64,000 bases of DNA from positions 62,001 to 126,000 of the forward strand of contig NW_020167534.1 of NCBI RefSeq assembly GCF_001641265.1. The letters are read 5' to 3'. The position numbers and the translations under genes were made by a program. The notes under the pieces were generated by a model that searched no databases, was not told where the DNA came from, and saw only the letters and a program-made list of their open reading frames with translations. Origin of the DNA: Pseudogymnoascus destructans. Lineage: Eukaryota > Ascomycota > Leotiomycetes > Thelebolales > Thelebolaceae. This document shows positions 44,319-55,403 of the stretch, piece after piece (position 1 is the first letter of the stretch; every line of letters begins with the position of its first letter).

Positions 44319-45472
44319 ATGCTCTACAAGTTTGTTATTGCCGTCGCATTGGCGGCGAGCTCTGCCGTTGCGCAGAACAATAACCAGAATAAGGGGTTTC
44401 AGAACGCCAACAATAATGGAGGCAACAAAGGCAACAACAACGCCTTCAACAACGCCTTCAACAACGCCAACAACAACGCCAACAACAATGCCAACAACAA
44501 CGCCAACAATAACGCCAACAACAACGCCAACAACAACGCCAACAAAAACGCCAACAAAAACGCCAACAACAACGCCAACAACAACGCAGCTGATGGCCTC
44601 TCACTGCTAGGGAATGCCTTTCAGGAGGGGTCTGCAGGTGGCTCTGCCAACAACGCCAACAATAATGCAGCTGGTGGCCTCACACTGCTAGCCAATGCCG
44701 TTCAGAAGGGGTCTGCACAAGATGGCTCTGCCAACATCGCAGCCGGCCAGGCTAAGTCGATTACTTCGGATAACAACTTCATAAACTTCTGCTCGGGGAA
44801 GACCCTGACAGATGGCCTACAAGTTCAAGGAGGTTCTTGTAACGGAGTTGGTGCGTATATTACTCAAAAGGTCCCTATCAAATTTTCTAACACAAGACAG
44901 TCATGGGAGACATCCCCTCCAAAAGCAACATGGTCTCCTCCATAATCACGTTCCCAACACAGGGCGGCAACAACATCCAGGCCGACACCACCTTCGACAT
45001 CGAAGTCCAAATGGCAAACATCGTAGCCGGAACCTTCACCAACGCCGATACCACCTACTACTCCGCCCCCCAGCAGCTCAAAGGCGGCAAGGTCGTCGGC
45101 CACACCCACATCACCGTCCAGGATCTCGGTAACACCCTGAACCCCAACACCCCCCCGGACGCCACGCAGTTCGCCTTCTTCAAGGGGATCAACGATGCTG
45201 GTGATGGCAATGGCGGGCTCTCGGCGACTGTTACGGGAGGACTTCCTGCGGGGAATTACCGTGTTTGCACTATGGCTTCCTCGTCGAACCATCAGCTTGT
45301 TCTCATGCCTGTTGCGCAGCGTGGTGCGTCTGATGATTGCACGAAGTTTACCGTTGGAGCTGCAAATAACAATAACGGTGGTAACAACAACAATAACAAC
45401 AACGCCCAGAACGGACGGGGTGGACAGGGAAGGCAAGGTGGCAGGGTCAACCGCCGCACATTTGTTGTATAA
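44319..45472 (+). CDS. secreted Asn-rich repeat protein
   Basis: Inferred join(44319..44850, 44901..45472), 367 residues. The 50-bp intron (GTGCGT donor, TTCTAACAC branch, AGACAG acceptor) keeps frame. A clear signal peptide (MLYKFVIAVALAASSAVAQ) is followed by an Asn-rich tract built on a 12-bp unit encoding NANN (44440-44585), a second imperfect repeat (ADGLSLLGNAFQEGS / AGGLTLLANAVQKGS) and a globular extracellular domain. That domain has four spaced Cys and motifs such as GDIPSKSNMVSSIITFP and VGHTHITVQDL. The latter resembles a widespread fungal secreted family sometimes misnamed ribosomal protein s17-like. A second Asn/Gly/Arg-rich tail follows. It is probably a cell-surface or secreted protein of unknown role. 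Confidence 0.85.
44440..44585 (+). repeat. coding 12-bp minisatellite (NANN repeat)
   Basis: About twelve units of AACGCCAACAAC with few synonymous or Asn-to-Lys variants, in the secreted-protein gene. Unit number is likely to vary between strains. Confidence 0.9.
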
Positions 45473-46024
45473 ATGGGATTTCCAAGAGAGAGAGGTGCAG
45501 GTTCACGTTGTCTTTTAAAGTCCGTAGAGCGGATGTGAGAGAAAAACACAAGTAATATTGCAGTTGCACGCAGGCTTGGATCTGGAATATATATATTTTT
45601 TTTACTTTTTCTGTGGTTGTTGGTCTTGTCTAGTATTATGCTGTGTGATGTGTGTGATTTTATCACATTTTGGTAGCATCCGGATCTGGATTAAATGCCT
45701 GCGCGCGTGTGCTAATAGATTTGGCTTGATTTTTTGGGAGATGAAAAATTATTTATATACCTTTTGCTACTTGCTGCTTCTTCGTGTTTGACTTCTTGCA
45801 CTTTGAAGAAAAAACCGACCAGAAACGGTTCTGGTAATAATTATTACTCTTAAAAAAAAACGCGTAGACCGAAATAAACCTATATTCATCATAGCTCTCT
45901 AGGCCCATTACCAGGATAAAAATAAAATAAAAAAGTAATAAAAAAGTCTATACCATGCATGACCCAAAATACCCCCCAAACTCCTTCGCTATATATATAC
46001 GCCCAAATCAAAAACAATCTCGTC
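45473..46024. other. convergent intergenic region
   Basis: A 552-bp AT-rich stretch between the 3' ends of the Asn-rich gene and the permease, with A/T homopolymers near 45588 and 45920. No gene is seen. Confidence 0.5.
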
Positions 46025-47999
46025 TCAAAATATCCCATGCTGGTCTGGCACACGTGGCACGCCGTAGTCAGTGGTATTATAATCCTCATTGATATGATCA
46101 TCCAGCCCATCCTCTGTAGCGATAACCTCGAGTATATCCTTCGTAATCGGACCGGAGTACATGCTATATCGCCCATCAGTTAGCCAACAATTCTAGAACA
46201 CAAAGGGAAAAGGGTGGGAGACTCACTTCCTCGCACCCGCCCACCACCACCCCCAAGCAAACAACGCAATCGCCGCCCCCACCACACTCGCATAATTCAT
46301 ATTCTCCGCCGTCACCGGCCTAATCGTCGGGAACAGCAACACCACACTAATAAAGACGACCCACGTCACCGCAATCCCATTCAGCGGCTTGCGCATCCAC
46401 CCAAGCACGTATGGGCCGGGGCGGAAATCGATTTGGGAACTGTAGATGTTGCGAGCGAGGATGACGGCGACGTAGGAGAGGTCTAAAGCCGGGGCCGTGA
46501 TGTTGAAGATTGCGACGATGGTCTCGGTGCTGCCGATGCCGATGCAGTTTAGCACGATGGCGAAGGCGACGACGAGCCAGACGGCGTTGATGGGGGTGTT
46601 GGTGCGGGGGTTGACGGTGGACCAGAAGCTGGGGGTGGGGTCAGCGGGGGGCGCGGTAAATGAGAGAGAGAGGGACGTACGTGGAGAAGGGGAGGGCGTT
46701 GTCGCGGGCAAAGGCGAACGCCATGCGTGTATCTGCCAACATAGCCGAGCAGCCTGTGAAGAACTGGACGAGGATGACAAAGAACCACATTGCCGTACCC
46801 CCCGTTTTGCCGCCAGCGTTGAGGAAGATCTGGGCAGCGGGCATCCCGGTGGGAGAGTTAATTATGGCGTTGAGATCGGTGGTGCAGAAGCAGAGGGTGA
46901 CTGTGATCATCCACCCGACCAATCCCGATATAGTGACAGCCCATCGAATAGCCTGGGGTCCTCGGATAGCGGCGTCATGCGTTTCCTCGGACATATGAGT
47001 CGTCCCGTCGTAGTCGGTCATGACCCATGCGACGGACAAGAAACTCAGAAAAAAGGAGAAGGGGGTTCCCCATCCGGAGCCATCGGTGAAGTGCCCGAAA
47101 ACCCAGCTTGCGGGTTGGAGGTTGGGTGTTAGGACAAGGAGGGCGATGCAGATCGAGATGGATGCGATGACGTTGATGGGTGCGAACCAGAGGATGATTT
47201 TGTGCAGGTTTCGCGTGCTGAGGGAGCAGATTATGCCGGTGATGACGAGGATGGCCATGGAGAGTAGGACAGTTTGGAGGGCGGAGCTGGTGGATGTTAG
47301 TAGTGGGTGAGACGGGGTGGGGAGTGGGAGGTGGAATTACGGTGAGAATGCATATGCCTCTCCATCGAAGTGAGAGTTCATGCTAACCGCCGCGAGGATC
47401 TGTTGGGCGACAGTATACGCCACACTAGCAACTCCAGCCGTTTGGCCCAGGAAATTACACCATCCGATAACCCACGACCAGAGCGCCGAGTGCTTCGGCG
47501 GAATCACGTTCTTGGTGACGAAATACATCCCCCCCGCCGTGGGGTACGCAGAGACCAGCTCCGCAACTACGACAATGAGTCAGTCTGTGTCTGCCAGAAC
47601 TGTATTGGGGAACATACCAGACATAGAAATGCACTGAGCCATCAAGGACCCAAACGCCCAAGCCCACACCGCCGCAGCCGGTCCGCCGAGACTCAGCGGG
47701 CTACCAAAAGTCGCAGGGACCGAGCCCAGGACTCCCAGCACCGATATGGCATAGGAGAGCGTGGAGTACTTCGTGAAGTGGCGGGTGAATTTCTATCATA
47801 TCGTCAGGACTCCGTGCCCGTGGCTTCCTGCTGGGGACAATCCCACCTGCTCGTAGCCAATCTGAGCTAGCAGCCGCTCATCATCATCATGCATAGTCGC
47901 CATTGGGTGGGCGGTCCGTTCTACAACCTTGCCCGAGGCGGTGGCTGGCTGTTCTTGGGACGGAGAGACGCTGGGGCGTTTTTCGTCTGAGGATGGCAT
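46025..47999 (-). CDS. amino-acid/GABA permease (APC superfamily)
   Basis: Inferred six exons: complement(join(46025..46163, 46227..46628, 46681..47286, 47341..47566, 47618..47792, 47847..47999)), 566 residues. All introns are 51-63 bp and in phase. The hydrophilic N-terminus ends LLAQIGYEQKFTRHF, followed by about 12 membrane spans. The N-terminal spans include the APC signature SPLSLGGPAAAVWAWAFGS. Family motifs of the fungal GABA/choline permease group (Uga4, Hnm1) are seen: VAELVSAYPTAGGMYFVTK, the FFLSFLSVAWVMTDYDGTTH region and HMSEETHDA. It probably imports amino acids, GABA or a related amine by proton symport at the plasma membrane. The substrate cannot be deduced. Confidence 0.92.
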
Positions 48000-49339
48000 T
48001 GTCAGAGGATGGAAGGGGGAGGGTGAGAATAAAAATTGCCAGTAGGCTAGAATCTCGCAATAGGAGAAATCCACGAGGGGACCAAGGGAGAGGAAACCGG
48101 GGGGGGGGAGATCAGGTCCATGTATATATGGACGGCGAGGGAAAGTAAAATAATGTGAAGGAGCCACACACCTTCTCTCGTGCAACCGCTGATCGTACCC
48201 CGCCGTTGGATTGGCCTGTTCCAACTCGCACCCGTAACAACGGTAGCCCACGCGGGAGGGACGGGATTCAAGCTTCTTCCTGGTCGATGACGATGATAGT
48301 ACCCTTGGGGGGGTTCCACAGTCTAGTCTGCCTGACGTTGGGAGGAGGTGGATGGTGGACGGACAACACCGGATATAGGAAGCAAGGGGCCTTTCTTTTT
48401 GATTTTGGGGCTAATGAGAAGCCGCTAGTAGAGTAGTTTGTTCGTGCTTTGGTGTACAATCTATGCACCCTTGTTTTGTACACGGGCTAGAGGAGAGTAG
48501 AGGACTGGAGTATCATTTCCCCGACCGTCCATCAGCCTGCACGTAAGACGAATTAAGTCCATCCCCTTCCCAACTTCCATCTCAGCTTCCAAGATCAACG
48601 AGACCAGACCCGGCGTTATGGCGTGGAATCATGAAAGCAGGGCGCGCAGGTTTAGTGGGAATCCACGGCGGACTGAACCAAACTGATTGGAGGCGGGCCA
48701 GCGGGACAGTCCGTCGTGTCACAGTTCTCGAAGCACCATCTGCAGCGGTGATACGCTGAACCACAGGCTCCATATTGCATATTGGGGTCCGTCCGAGCCA
48801 TGCCACTCTCGAGCTACATGTTGTAATTGCAAGTAACTTCCACGGCGAGATAATCGCACAGTTCGTCAAATTGTGGTGAAACGCCCAGCCATGCCGGATT
48901 TGAGGTAGCTGGTACAGAAATCTGGGTGCCCGGCCGCCAACACAGTTGGTGGAGAACGGGCATCGAAATTTGGTGATAATTTGATCATATGACCTTCTCA
49001 TACGCCCCTGAACAATCGCTGATGGGTTGCTGTTTTTGTTTTACCCAATCGCAAAATGGGTGAGTATGTGGCGGTGAAGAAAAGCTTGGAAAAGCATTCT
49101 GATAACGGGAAAGAACGTGTGTTGGGGGAAACGGATATCCCCGTAGATTACGTTGGCTTTTACGCCCAAGATAACAGGTTCTCTCCGGGGGATTGTCCAG
49201 CTCCCTGGTTGGCTCACGAGTCAAGCAGTGGCACCAGGCTATTGTGAGCCACTGACTTGGGCTCAGCTGAGCCCAGGAAGCTCAGCTCGTCAGGGTTTTG
49301 GGGGTTTCCCCCAGGGCTACAAATGGCGTACGTAGGCCC
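48000..49339. other. permease upstream region, no gene recognised
   Basis: A 1.3-kb stretch. The minus frame 48582-49001 has no recognisable features. Around 49203-49275 imperfect inverted words GGCTCAC/GTGAGCC and GGGCTCAGCTGAGCCC occur, and may mark the copia-2 LTR start. Confidence 0.4.
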
Positions 49340-50812
49340 GTAGATTAGGTAATAATTCAATTATATTATACTATTTTACTGTACTCTACTGTGAAGCTTC
49401 TGCTTCGTTGCCCGAAGAGACTGATTACGGTTGTCGGAGATTGCCACACAAATTCGTGTGTAGTTCCCCGTATCCCGCAATTACCTCCAACAGGTTATGA
49501 GCCCGGAGTTGCTCAGAAGCTTCGTTTATTGAACCAAGAATTGATTCCGAAGTCTCAAATCGAAAAAGTGAGAGTCTGAGCTACTTCTCGGAAACGCTCA
49601 GCCAAAAGAAGCCTGCGTAGGAAGCCACCAGTTTGGCTGTAGCGACCTGGTGTTATAAGCCTAGAAAAGTGATAACTCTACCGAACATGGAGATCGCTAA
49701 GCGCCCTAGGATCACGAAGGTATCGGGTCCAAACTTCCGGAACTAGAGCAAGCAGCTCCGACTTATCCTCAAGGATCGGAGAGTCTAGAGCACCATCGAT
49801 CTAGAATACAAGCTAGACGACGATGTTGAACCCCCCTACAAAAGACGAGTCGAAGGAGCTTGCTCAAGCCCGAGAGACCAGACGATTGCTCAAAGAAACG
49901 TCTAGGCTTACACCATTATACGGAAAACTGCGTACGGAGTATCGTCGACAAGATTATCAAATTTGAGACGGCAAGAGAGATGAAGGATTACCTCTACAAA
50001 ATATACGCCTAGGACGGAGTTCAGCAACTTGTCGCAAAGAAGGAAGCTTTCAACAGCTACTCGCCCTTAGCGACGGCGTCGGTAAGCGACGTAGCCACCG
50101 CCCTTGACAGGACGAGATCGCACAGATCAATCTAGATGAACGGCCATTAGATCTATCAAAAGCCACCCGCCTTACCAAGATTATAGTAAGTCGTGGTGGG
50201 AAATACAATATCGCAGCCGCCTTCAAGGCGGCAAAGGTCTCGGATTACGACGATATAATCGAACACCACTAATATCAAAGAACAGATTAAGGAGTCCAAA
50301 GCGATCACTGAATCTGCTTAACAAGCCTCTATAGATACCGGAAATACAAGAGGAGGTAGACGGGGCAGGGGTGGCAGCAGGGGTAGCGGACCTACACAAA
50401 ATGATACCTATATGTGTTACCATTACGGCAAGACTGGCCATCTTTAGAGGGATTGCTACTTGAAGAAGAGAGGTGATCCAAAGACAGCTAGACCATTAAC
50501 AGGACCGCTTGCTATTCTAGGTGGTGGACAGGGGTTATCACCCCTACCTAAGGAAGTAAACGTCGCTAGTGTCATGATCGCTCCTACAACAGAGACGTCT
50601 TAGGTTGCCATTGACTAAGGCGGAGTCGATTCAAACTAGGTCAGCAAGGCAAAGGATTAGGGCGACTCCTAGATTATGGATTTAGGCTGCTCTTGCTATA
50701 TGACATTCACAAGGAAGGCGTTCGTTAACAATAAGCCCTTAGGTATGCCAATCGCCATGAGATTAGCTAACAGGACAGAGATCTAAGCTGTTGCTAAAGG
50801 TACTTGTCATGG
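49340..50812 (+). mobile_element. copia-2: leader, gag and protease, mutated by RIP-like changes
   Basis: It shares the leader and primer-binding site with copia-1. The gag start at 49687 reads MEIAKRPRITKVSGPNFRN and then a stop where copia-1 has Trp. The zinc knuckle near 50410 is CYHYGKTGHL-stop-RDC, with a Cys-to-Tyr change and Trp-to-stop. The protease reads IMDLGCSCYMTF, where copia normally has DSG and a His. All these changes are C-to-T or G-to-A in CpA/TpG context, as in RIP. The element ends at a family C LTR. Confidence 0.85.
49489..49506 (+). other. copia-2 primer-binding site
   Basis: AACAGGTTATGAGCCCGG carries the same initiator tRNA-Met anticodon-arm complement as copia-1, preserved despite strong divergence of the flanking leader. 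Confidence 0.65.
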
Positions 50813-50820
50813 TGGGTGCA

Positions 50821-50947
50821 TGTAATGATGTACAGTTACGCTCGCGCTACATCCCACTGAGCCAAAAAGACTACAGTATTCCGGCTCGCCCGGAATACGC
50901 GTAACACGCTTTATATACCACATGTACTGTAACGGCAGCACCCGTTA
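50821..50947 (+). mobile_element. family C LTR, solo or truncated
   Basis: About 127 bp matching the TRIM LTRs at 38209 and 38571 (TGTAATGATGTACAGTTACG to GCACCCGTTA), lacking the last CA. No target duplication was found. It sits at the end of copia-2. Confidence 0.85.
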
Positions 50948-51055
50948 ACGTAAGTCGTGGTGTAACACAATGGGTGTCATAACGCAACTGATAACCGAGG
51001 ACTACCAACTTGTAACTTGAATAACTCAACAATGGTGCATAGGAAAAGCATAGCG

Positions 51056-52088
51056 ATGGCGGATTTAGAGTCTCGTATTACTCAGGCGATAACTGGCATT
51101 CAAAATGGTGAATATAAAAGCTTGTATAAGGCTGCCCAGGACTTGGGGTTGACCCGGAGCACATTGACGTGACGTGTCAATGGGGGGTTATCTTGCCGTC
51201 AAGCCCGCCAACAACAGCAGAAACTCTCATATGCTCAGGAAAACGTACTTCTCAAGTGGATCAAAGACTTAACAATTAGTGGGTACTCTCCCGGGAATAG
51301 CTTATTAAAAGAAATAGAAGAGGAACTGCGTACAAAACGAACATACAATTTGGACAATGCGACACCCGACGTGCTTGAACTCCAACCACATGATACGCTT
51401 GGTGAGGACTGGGTTCCCCGATTCATTATACGACACTCACATCTCAAAGTTGCTATTGGACATTGAATTGAGTCCGTACGAATGGACGGGGCAACAAAAC
51501 CAGTGCTTGACGCGTGGTTTGACGCATATCAGAAAGTGGTTCAAGAACACGGAATTGTCCAAAAAGACATATATAACATGGACGAGTCTGGATTTTCGAT
51601 TGGGACAATGGAGTCAACGCGTATAATACTCGATTCATCACTTCGTACAAAGCACCAGGCTCATTGTGGCTGTCAAGAATGGGTTTCGATGGTGGACTGT
51701 ATTTGCACAGATGGAACAATTCTACCACCGCTCGGGATATTCAAAGGGTCGAACGTCTTACAGAACTGGATACCGAATAGCGTACTCATACAAAGGGTTG
51801 GACAAGTAACGTTCACGGTTTAGAGTGGTTAAACCGATAACCCGAGCAAAAGCAGGCAGACAACACCGACTTCTTATTTGTGATGGCCACGATTCACATA
51901 TAAGCGGTAGCTTTATAGCACACTGTCTTCAAAATCGAATTGCGCTTCTTATTCTACCGCCTCATACATCACACTTGCTGCAGCCGCTTGATGTTGCGAT
52001 TTTTGGCCCTCTCAAAAAAAAGGCTGACAGCTGTTATGATGGTCACAGAGGTCAAGAAGCCAGTCTGGAGAATAATAGGCTAGATTGA
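51056..52088 (+). mobile_element. pogo/Fot1-type (Tc1-mariner) transposase pseudogene
   Basis: The N-terminus is MADLESRITQAITGIQNGEY with SLYKAAQDLGLTRSTLT (Psq/CENP-B type HTH), then a TGA stop. Later come ENVLLKWIKDL, a DDE_1 catalytic core with DIYNMDESGFSIG, LLICDGHDSHIS and LILPPHTSHLLQPLDVAIFG. The frame is broken by a TGA at about 51169, a TGA at about 51466 and a frameshift near 51825. Two catalytic Asp contexts survive but the gene is dead. Terminal inverted repeats were not recognised. Confidence 0.85.
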
Positions 52089-52149
52089 ATCTAAAGAGAG
52101 AAGAAGAAGAAGAAGGAAGGAAGGTGAGGCTATTCCTCGTAATATACAG

Positions 52150-53331
52150 TTGTCCGCTTAGCGGTTGTAGCCTTGGTGGCTAAGGCTGCACCCGTAACAA
52201 CCGTAACAACCATAACAACCGTAACAACCATAAGCTATAATCGTAACACTACCCCCCCCCTTACTAAGATTGATCTCCTGATCAAGAGTAAGATCATTGT
52301 GGCTTCTGTGGGTATTTTCAGTGGAAAGCTTGTGTGAGTTCAGGTGCATTGTTGAAGTTTGTAGCGGGATACCAAGTGTTGTCTGGTGGGTGGTTCTTCC
52401 ATGCTGCCATATAGAACAGCTTCTTCCGTAGGAATTTAGAATCTAGGATTTCTTCAACTTCCCATTCAAGTTCATCTTCTATAACGATTGGCAGGGGTGG
52501 TTCATGGTGCTGGCCTTGTAAAGCATCATCTGAGTCAAGTCGTAAGAGGTTGCTGTGAAAGACAGGATGTATCTTCATGCTTGGTGGTAGCTCTAATCGA
52601 TATGCCACTTGCCCAATTCGTTCGAGAATCTTATACGGACCAACTTGCTTGTGATCAAGTTTCTTCGATGGCCTCTGAGTCCTGATATTTCGTGTAGATA
52701 GCCATACTTGATCTCCAACCTGATATCTTGGTGCAGCTTTCCTGCGTTGATTTGCGAATGTCTCCATGCGAGTTTGCGAGAGTGCGATTTGGTCTTGCAG
52801 AAACTCCCAAATATCTTTCATGCTTTGTATCATATCCTTGTGTTCCTGTGGCGCTATTTGGAACTCGCTGTTCTTAATATCAAAACTCATTCTTGGCTCG
52901 AAGCCCTTATTTGCAAAGAATGGGCTGATTTTTGTAGAGTCTGAAGGTAGAGCATTTGCTGCAAATTCTGCCATGCAAAGATATTCGACCCAGTTGTCTT
53001 GGAGATAGTTAACATGAGCTCGTAAATATCATTCAAGTTCTGCATTGAACCTCTCAGTTTGCCCATCCGTTTCTGGGTGGAAGGCAGTAGACAATTTTGT
53101 TATAACTTTCCAAACTTTGCAGAGGATTTTCCACACTGCAGCCACGAACTGGGGGCCTCTGTCTGAGATGATCGAATTTGGTAAACCATGGTGTTTCCAT
53201 ACATGTCGAAGGAGTAGCTGTGCTGTTGCTTCTGCAGTTGTGCCTTCTTGGCCTGCAAAGCATGGGATAAAATGGCGTTCTTTTGTAAGTCGGCATGCTA
53301 CGACAAGGATAGCATTGTTTCCTTCACACAA
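52150..53331 (-). mobile_element. gypsy-4 (chromovirus) integrase-chromodomain end, PPT and LTR start
   Basis: On the minus strand the integrase core (GLPNSIISDRGPQFVAAVW, LSTAFHPETDGQTERFNAEL) is followed after a stop by ELPPSMKIHPVFHSNLLR and a C-terminal chromodomain (EVEEILDSKF, LFYMAAWKNHPPDNTWYPA). Downstream lies a polypurine tract (AAGGGGGGGGG, 52250-52262) and the LTR start TGTTACGATTATAG at 52248. The LTR is truncated. The integrase lacks its N-terminal zinc-binding part because an LTR-A copy begins at 53335. Confidence 0.88.
52193..52231. repeat. short tandem repeat of CGTAACAACC / ATAACAACC
   Basis: Four imperfect units of 9-10 bp at the truncated end of the gypsy-4 LTR. The unit resembles the LTR terminus TGTTACG on the other strand. 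Confidence 0.7.
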
Positions 53332-53334
53332 TGG

Positions 53335-54394
53335 TGTAATGGTGGGTGCACCAGATGTGAGAATCTAGCCACCCAAGGAAGGGATGATTTTACTAAGACA
53401 ACACACTGTCTTAGAAAAAGAGCCAAAGGGTTGTAGCTTAGACTATTCCACAATGCAGCAATCAGGTGTGTGATGTAGTGAAGTGGTTCATAAGTTGCAA
53501 CAAATGTTGAGTCTGGGAACTCAGGGGTAAGTCAGAAGTTAACACCTCACTGACTTTTCAGAAACAAGGAGTAACAAGATCAATGCTTGGAAGCTTGGAA
53601 AAGATGTGGAAGTATGTGATAGTCAATTTACTGTATTGTCTGCTTGCCCTTTCTTAAGGAAAGGGCAATCCTATTTATGCTAAAGGAGTGTAGTTCTCTC
53701 ATTTTCCAAGACTTTCCATGACTAACCAGGCTTGGTAACTGTAGTCGATGTAAGAGAATCCCATAGAACCATCTCATAGGTTCCTAGCCTATAGGAATTG
53801 AAAGGAGGTCCAAGGTCAGAGTACCTCTATAGACAGATTATGTCATAACTTAACCAATCTTGTGGGTAACTAAGGAGTGATGACGTGTAATGAATCATAG
53901 ACGGTTGTAGAAGCTTTTGGAGCTATCATTCATGTTTCTAGGCCTCTAGTTGATAGAGATATGTCATGTGTGTAAGGACACAGGGCACCCAGCTCACAGT
54001 AATAGCATATGAGAGTGCGAGTCAGAGACTAAACGGATGCTATCCTATAGGTCTACTATGAAGGATACAAAAAAGATGAAGGGGGAACCCCGTTGAGTCT
54101 GTTTCCTTAAGTACCCGAAACGGGCCCGACTCGGTTATCCCAACCCTAGCCCTGATCCTTCCACCGCAACAGGTCAGCATCGACCCTGAACCCTACACCC
54201 TTACCGTCCCCCACTATAGTGTAACTCGCTATGTGCTCCTCTACTGGTTCGAAACCACACCGAGTCGGATTTCATGCTTGTAGTGACCATAACAGTTCTG
54301 AGACAGGTTCTTTGAGTATCTAGGTAAGGAGGCATCCTTACAATGTGTAGTATTAGCCCAGTAACTAAGGAGTGATGTCATGTAATGAATCATG
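53335..54394 (-). mobile_element. LTR-A copy, truncated and split by LTR-B
   Basis: Minus-oriented LTR-A from its 3' end (TGTAATGGTGGGTGCACC on the plus strand) to about 53970, continuing at 54348-54394 after the LTR-B insertion (TAGTATTAGCCCAGTAACTA). The 5' end of the LTR is lost. It truncates gypsy-4 on its left. Confidence 0.8.
53971..54342 (+). mobile_element. LTR-B copy 2 (long subfamily)
   Basis: 372 bp, TGTAAGGACACAGG to GCATCCTTACA, with target duplication ATGTG (53966-53970, 54343-54347), inserted in LTR-A. The central part differs from the short subfamily and includes CCGCAACAGGTCAGCATCGA. Confidence 0.92.
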
Positions 54395-54450
54395 CACGGG
54401 TATTTCTTGAGGAAAAATGGGGGAAAAAAATGGATGGGAAATCTACACAA

Positions 54451-55146
54451 TTATGTGCTTCGTTTAAGGACAAGTTGGAGCGGTGTATTGCAGTCGATGG
54501 GGGGAACAACTTTCGTGGGTAGATCAGTACAAGTACGTAGAGTATGTACATGCATTTTCTCCAAGTACTTACATGCCCCACTTATTACACACAGACCCTG
54601 TGGAAACTTTTGGGCCGCACGAGTAACTAGTAGATCCTTGACCTCCTGTATCTGTGCTTCGAGGTGGTCCATTCGACTCGGGATGTCTTCGGATGGCCCA
54701 GCGGTCGTAGCTGCAGCAGTGGTTTGTCTGGTAGTCATTCTGGGCAGTTCGTTGTCTTGGGGTATGTTTGATGTCGGCTTTTTCGACATATTGCCTCGGG
54801 TGTGTATCGGTACCGATACGAAAGAGCTTGACTTCCGGTAGCTCGTAGCTATCAACGCTCTTGTCCACAATTTCCTCTGTGCTATGAGGGGGTTCTTAAG
54901 GATCTCGTATCCTATTTGGCGCCAACGCGTCGGCGACTTTACCAGCTTGTTCTGAAGAATCAAACCCTGATCCACTGGCTGTCCGTGAGATGTCTGGAAT
55001 CACGGCTATTTGAAGTCGTCAGGTCTCTCCTACGAAACATCACTGAGTCGCAGTCGATGGTGTAACGGTAGTTCTCCTGAGTCATTCCGGTGTGGGATAT
55101 TATTTAAGTACGGCCGTCCCCAGCAGGCGAGAACTTTTTTGTATAA
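54451..55146 (-). mobile_element. gypsy-5: LTR end, leader and gag start
   Basis: On the minus strand the LTR end (..GAGAACTACCGTTACA at 55061) is followed by a leader with TTGGCGCCAAATAGG and a Gag-like start at 54789 (MSKKPTSNIPQDNELPR, then MDHLEAQIQEVKDLL, a coiled-coil-like stretch). The LTR is truncated by LTR-B copy 3, and gag is cut near 54451. The assignment to gypsy is by layout only. Confidence 0.5.
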
Positions 55147-55403
55147 TGTAAGGACACAGGGCACCCAGCTCACAGTAATAGCATATGAGAGTGCGAGTCT
55201 GAGGCTAAACGGATGCTATCCTATAGGTCTACTACGAAGGATACAAAAAAGATGATGGGGAACCCCGTCAGTCGATTTTCTCAAGTATCAGAAACCCATC
55301 CGACTCGGTTCTGACTCGGTTAGGCCACCCAAATGATCACACGTGACCCCGTGGCTACCCGGAGTCTACTCCCTAGAATGAGAGACGAGAAGGCATCCTT
55401 ACA
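55147..55403 (+). mobile_element. LTR-B copy 3 (short subfamily)
   Basis: 257 bp with intact TGTAAGGA..TCCTTACA ends, but the flanks (TATAA and CTCGC) do not match. It sits exactly between the gypsy-5 LTR and the copia RT fragment, so it is a recombinant or deletion junction rather than a clean insertion. Confidence 0.85.

Noticed and set aside
44399..44584. Minus-strand poly-Leu/Ala frame opposite the Asn-rich gene
   Set aside because: It is the antisense reading of the NANN-coding minisatellite and has no independent support.
54241..54270. tRNA-like GGTTCGAAACC word in LTR-B
   Set aside because: No acceptor, D or anticodon stems can be formed around it, and it is a part of the repeated LTR-B sequence.
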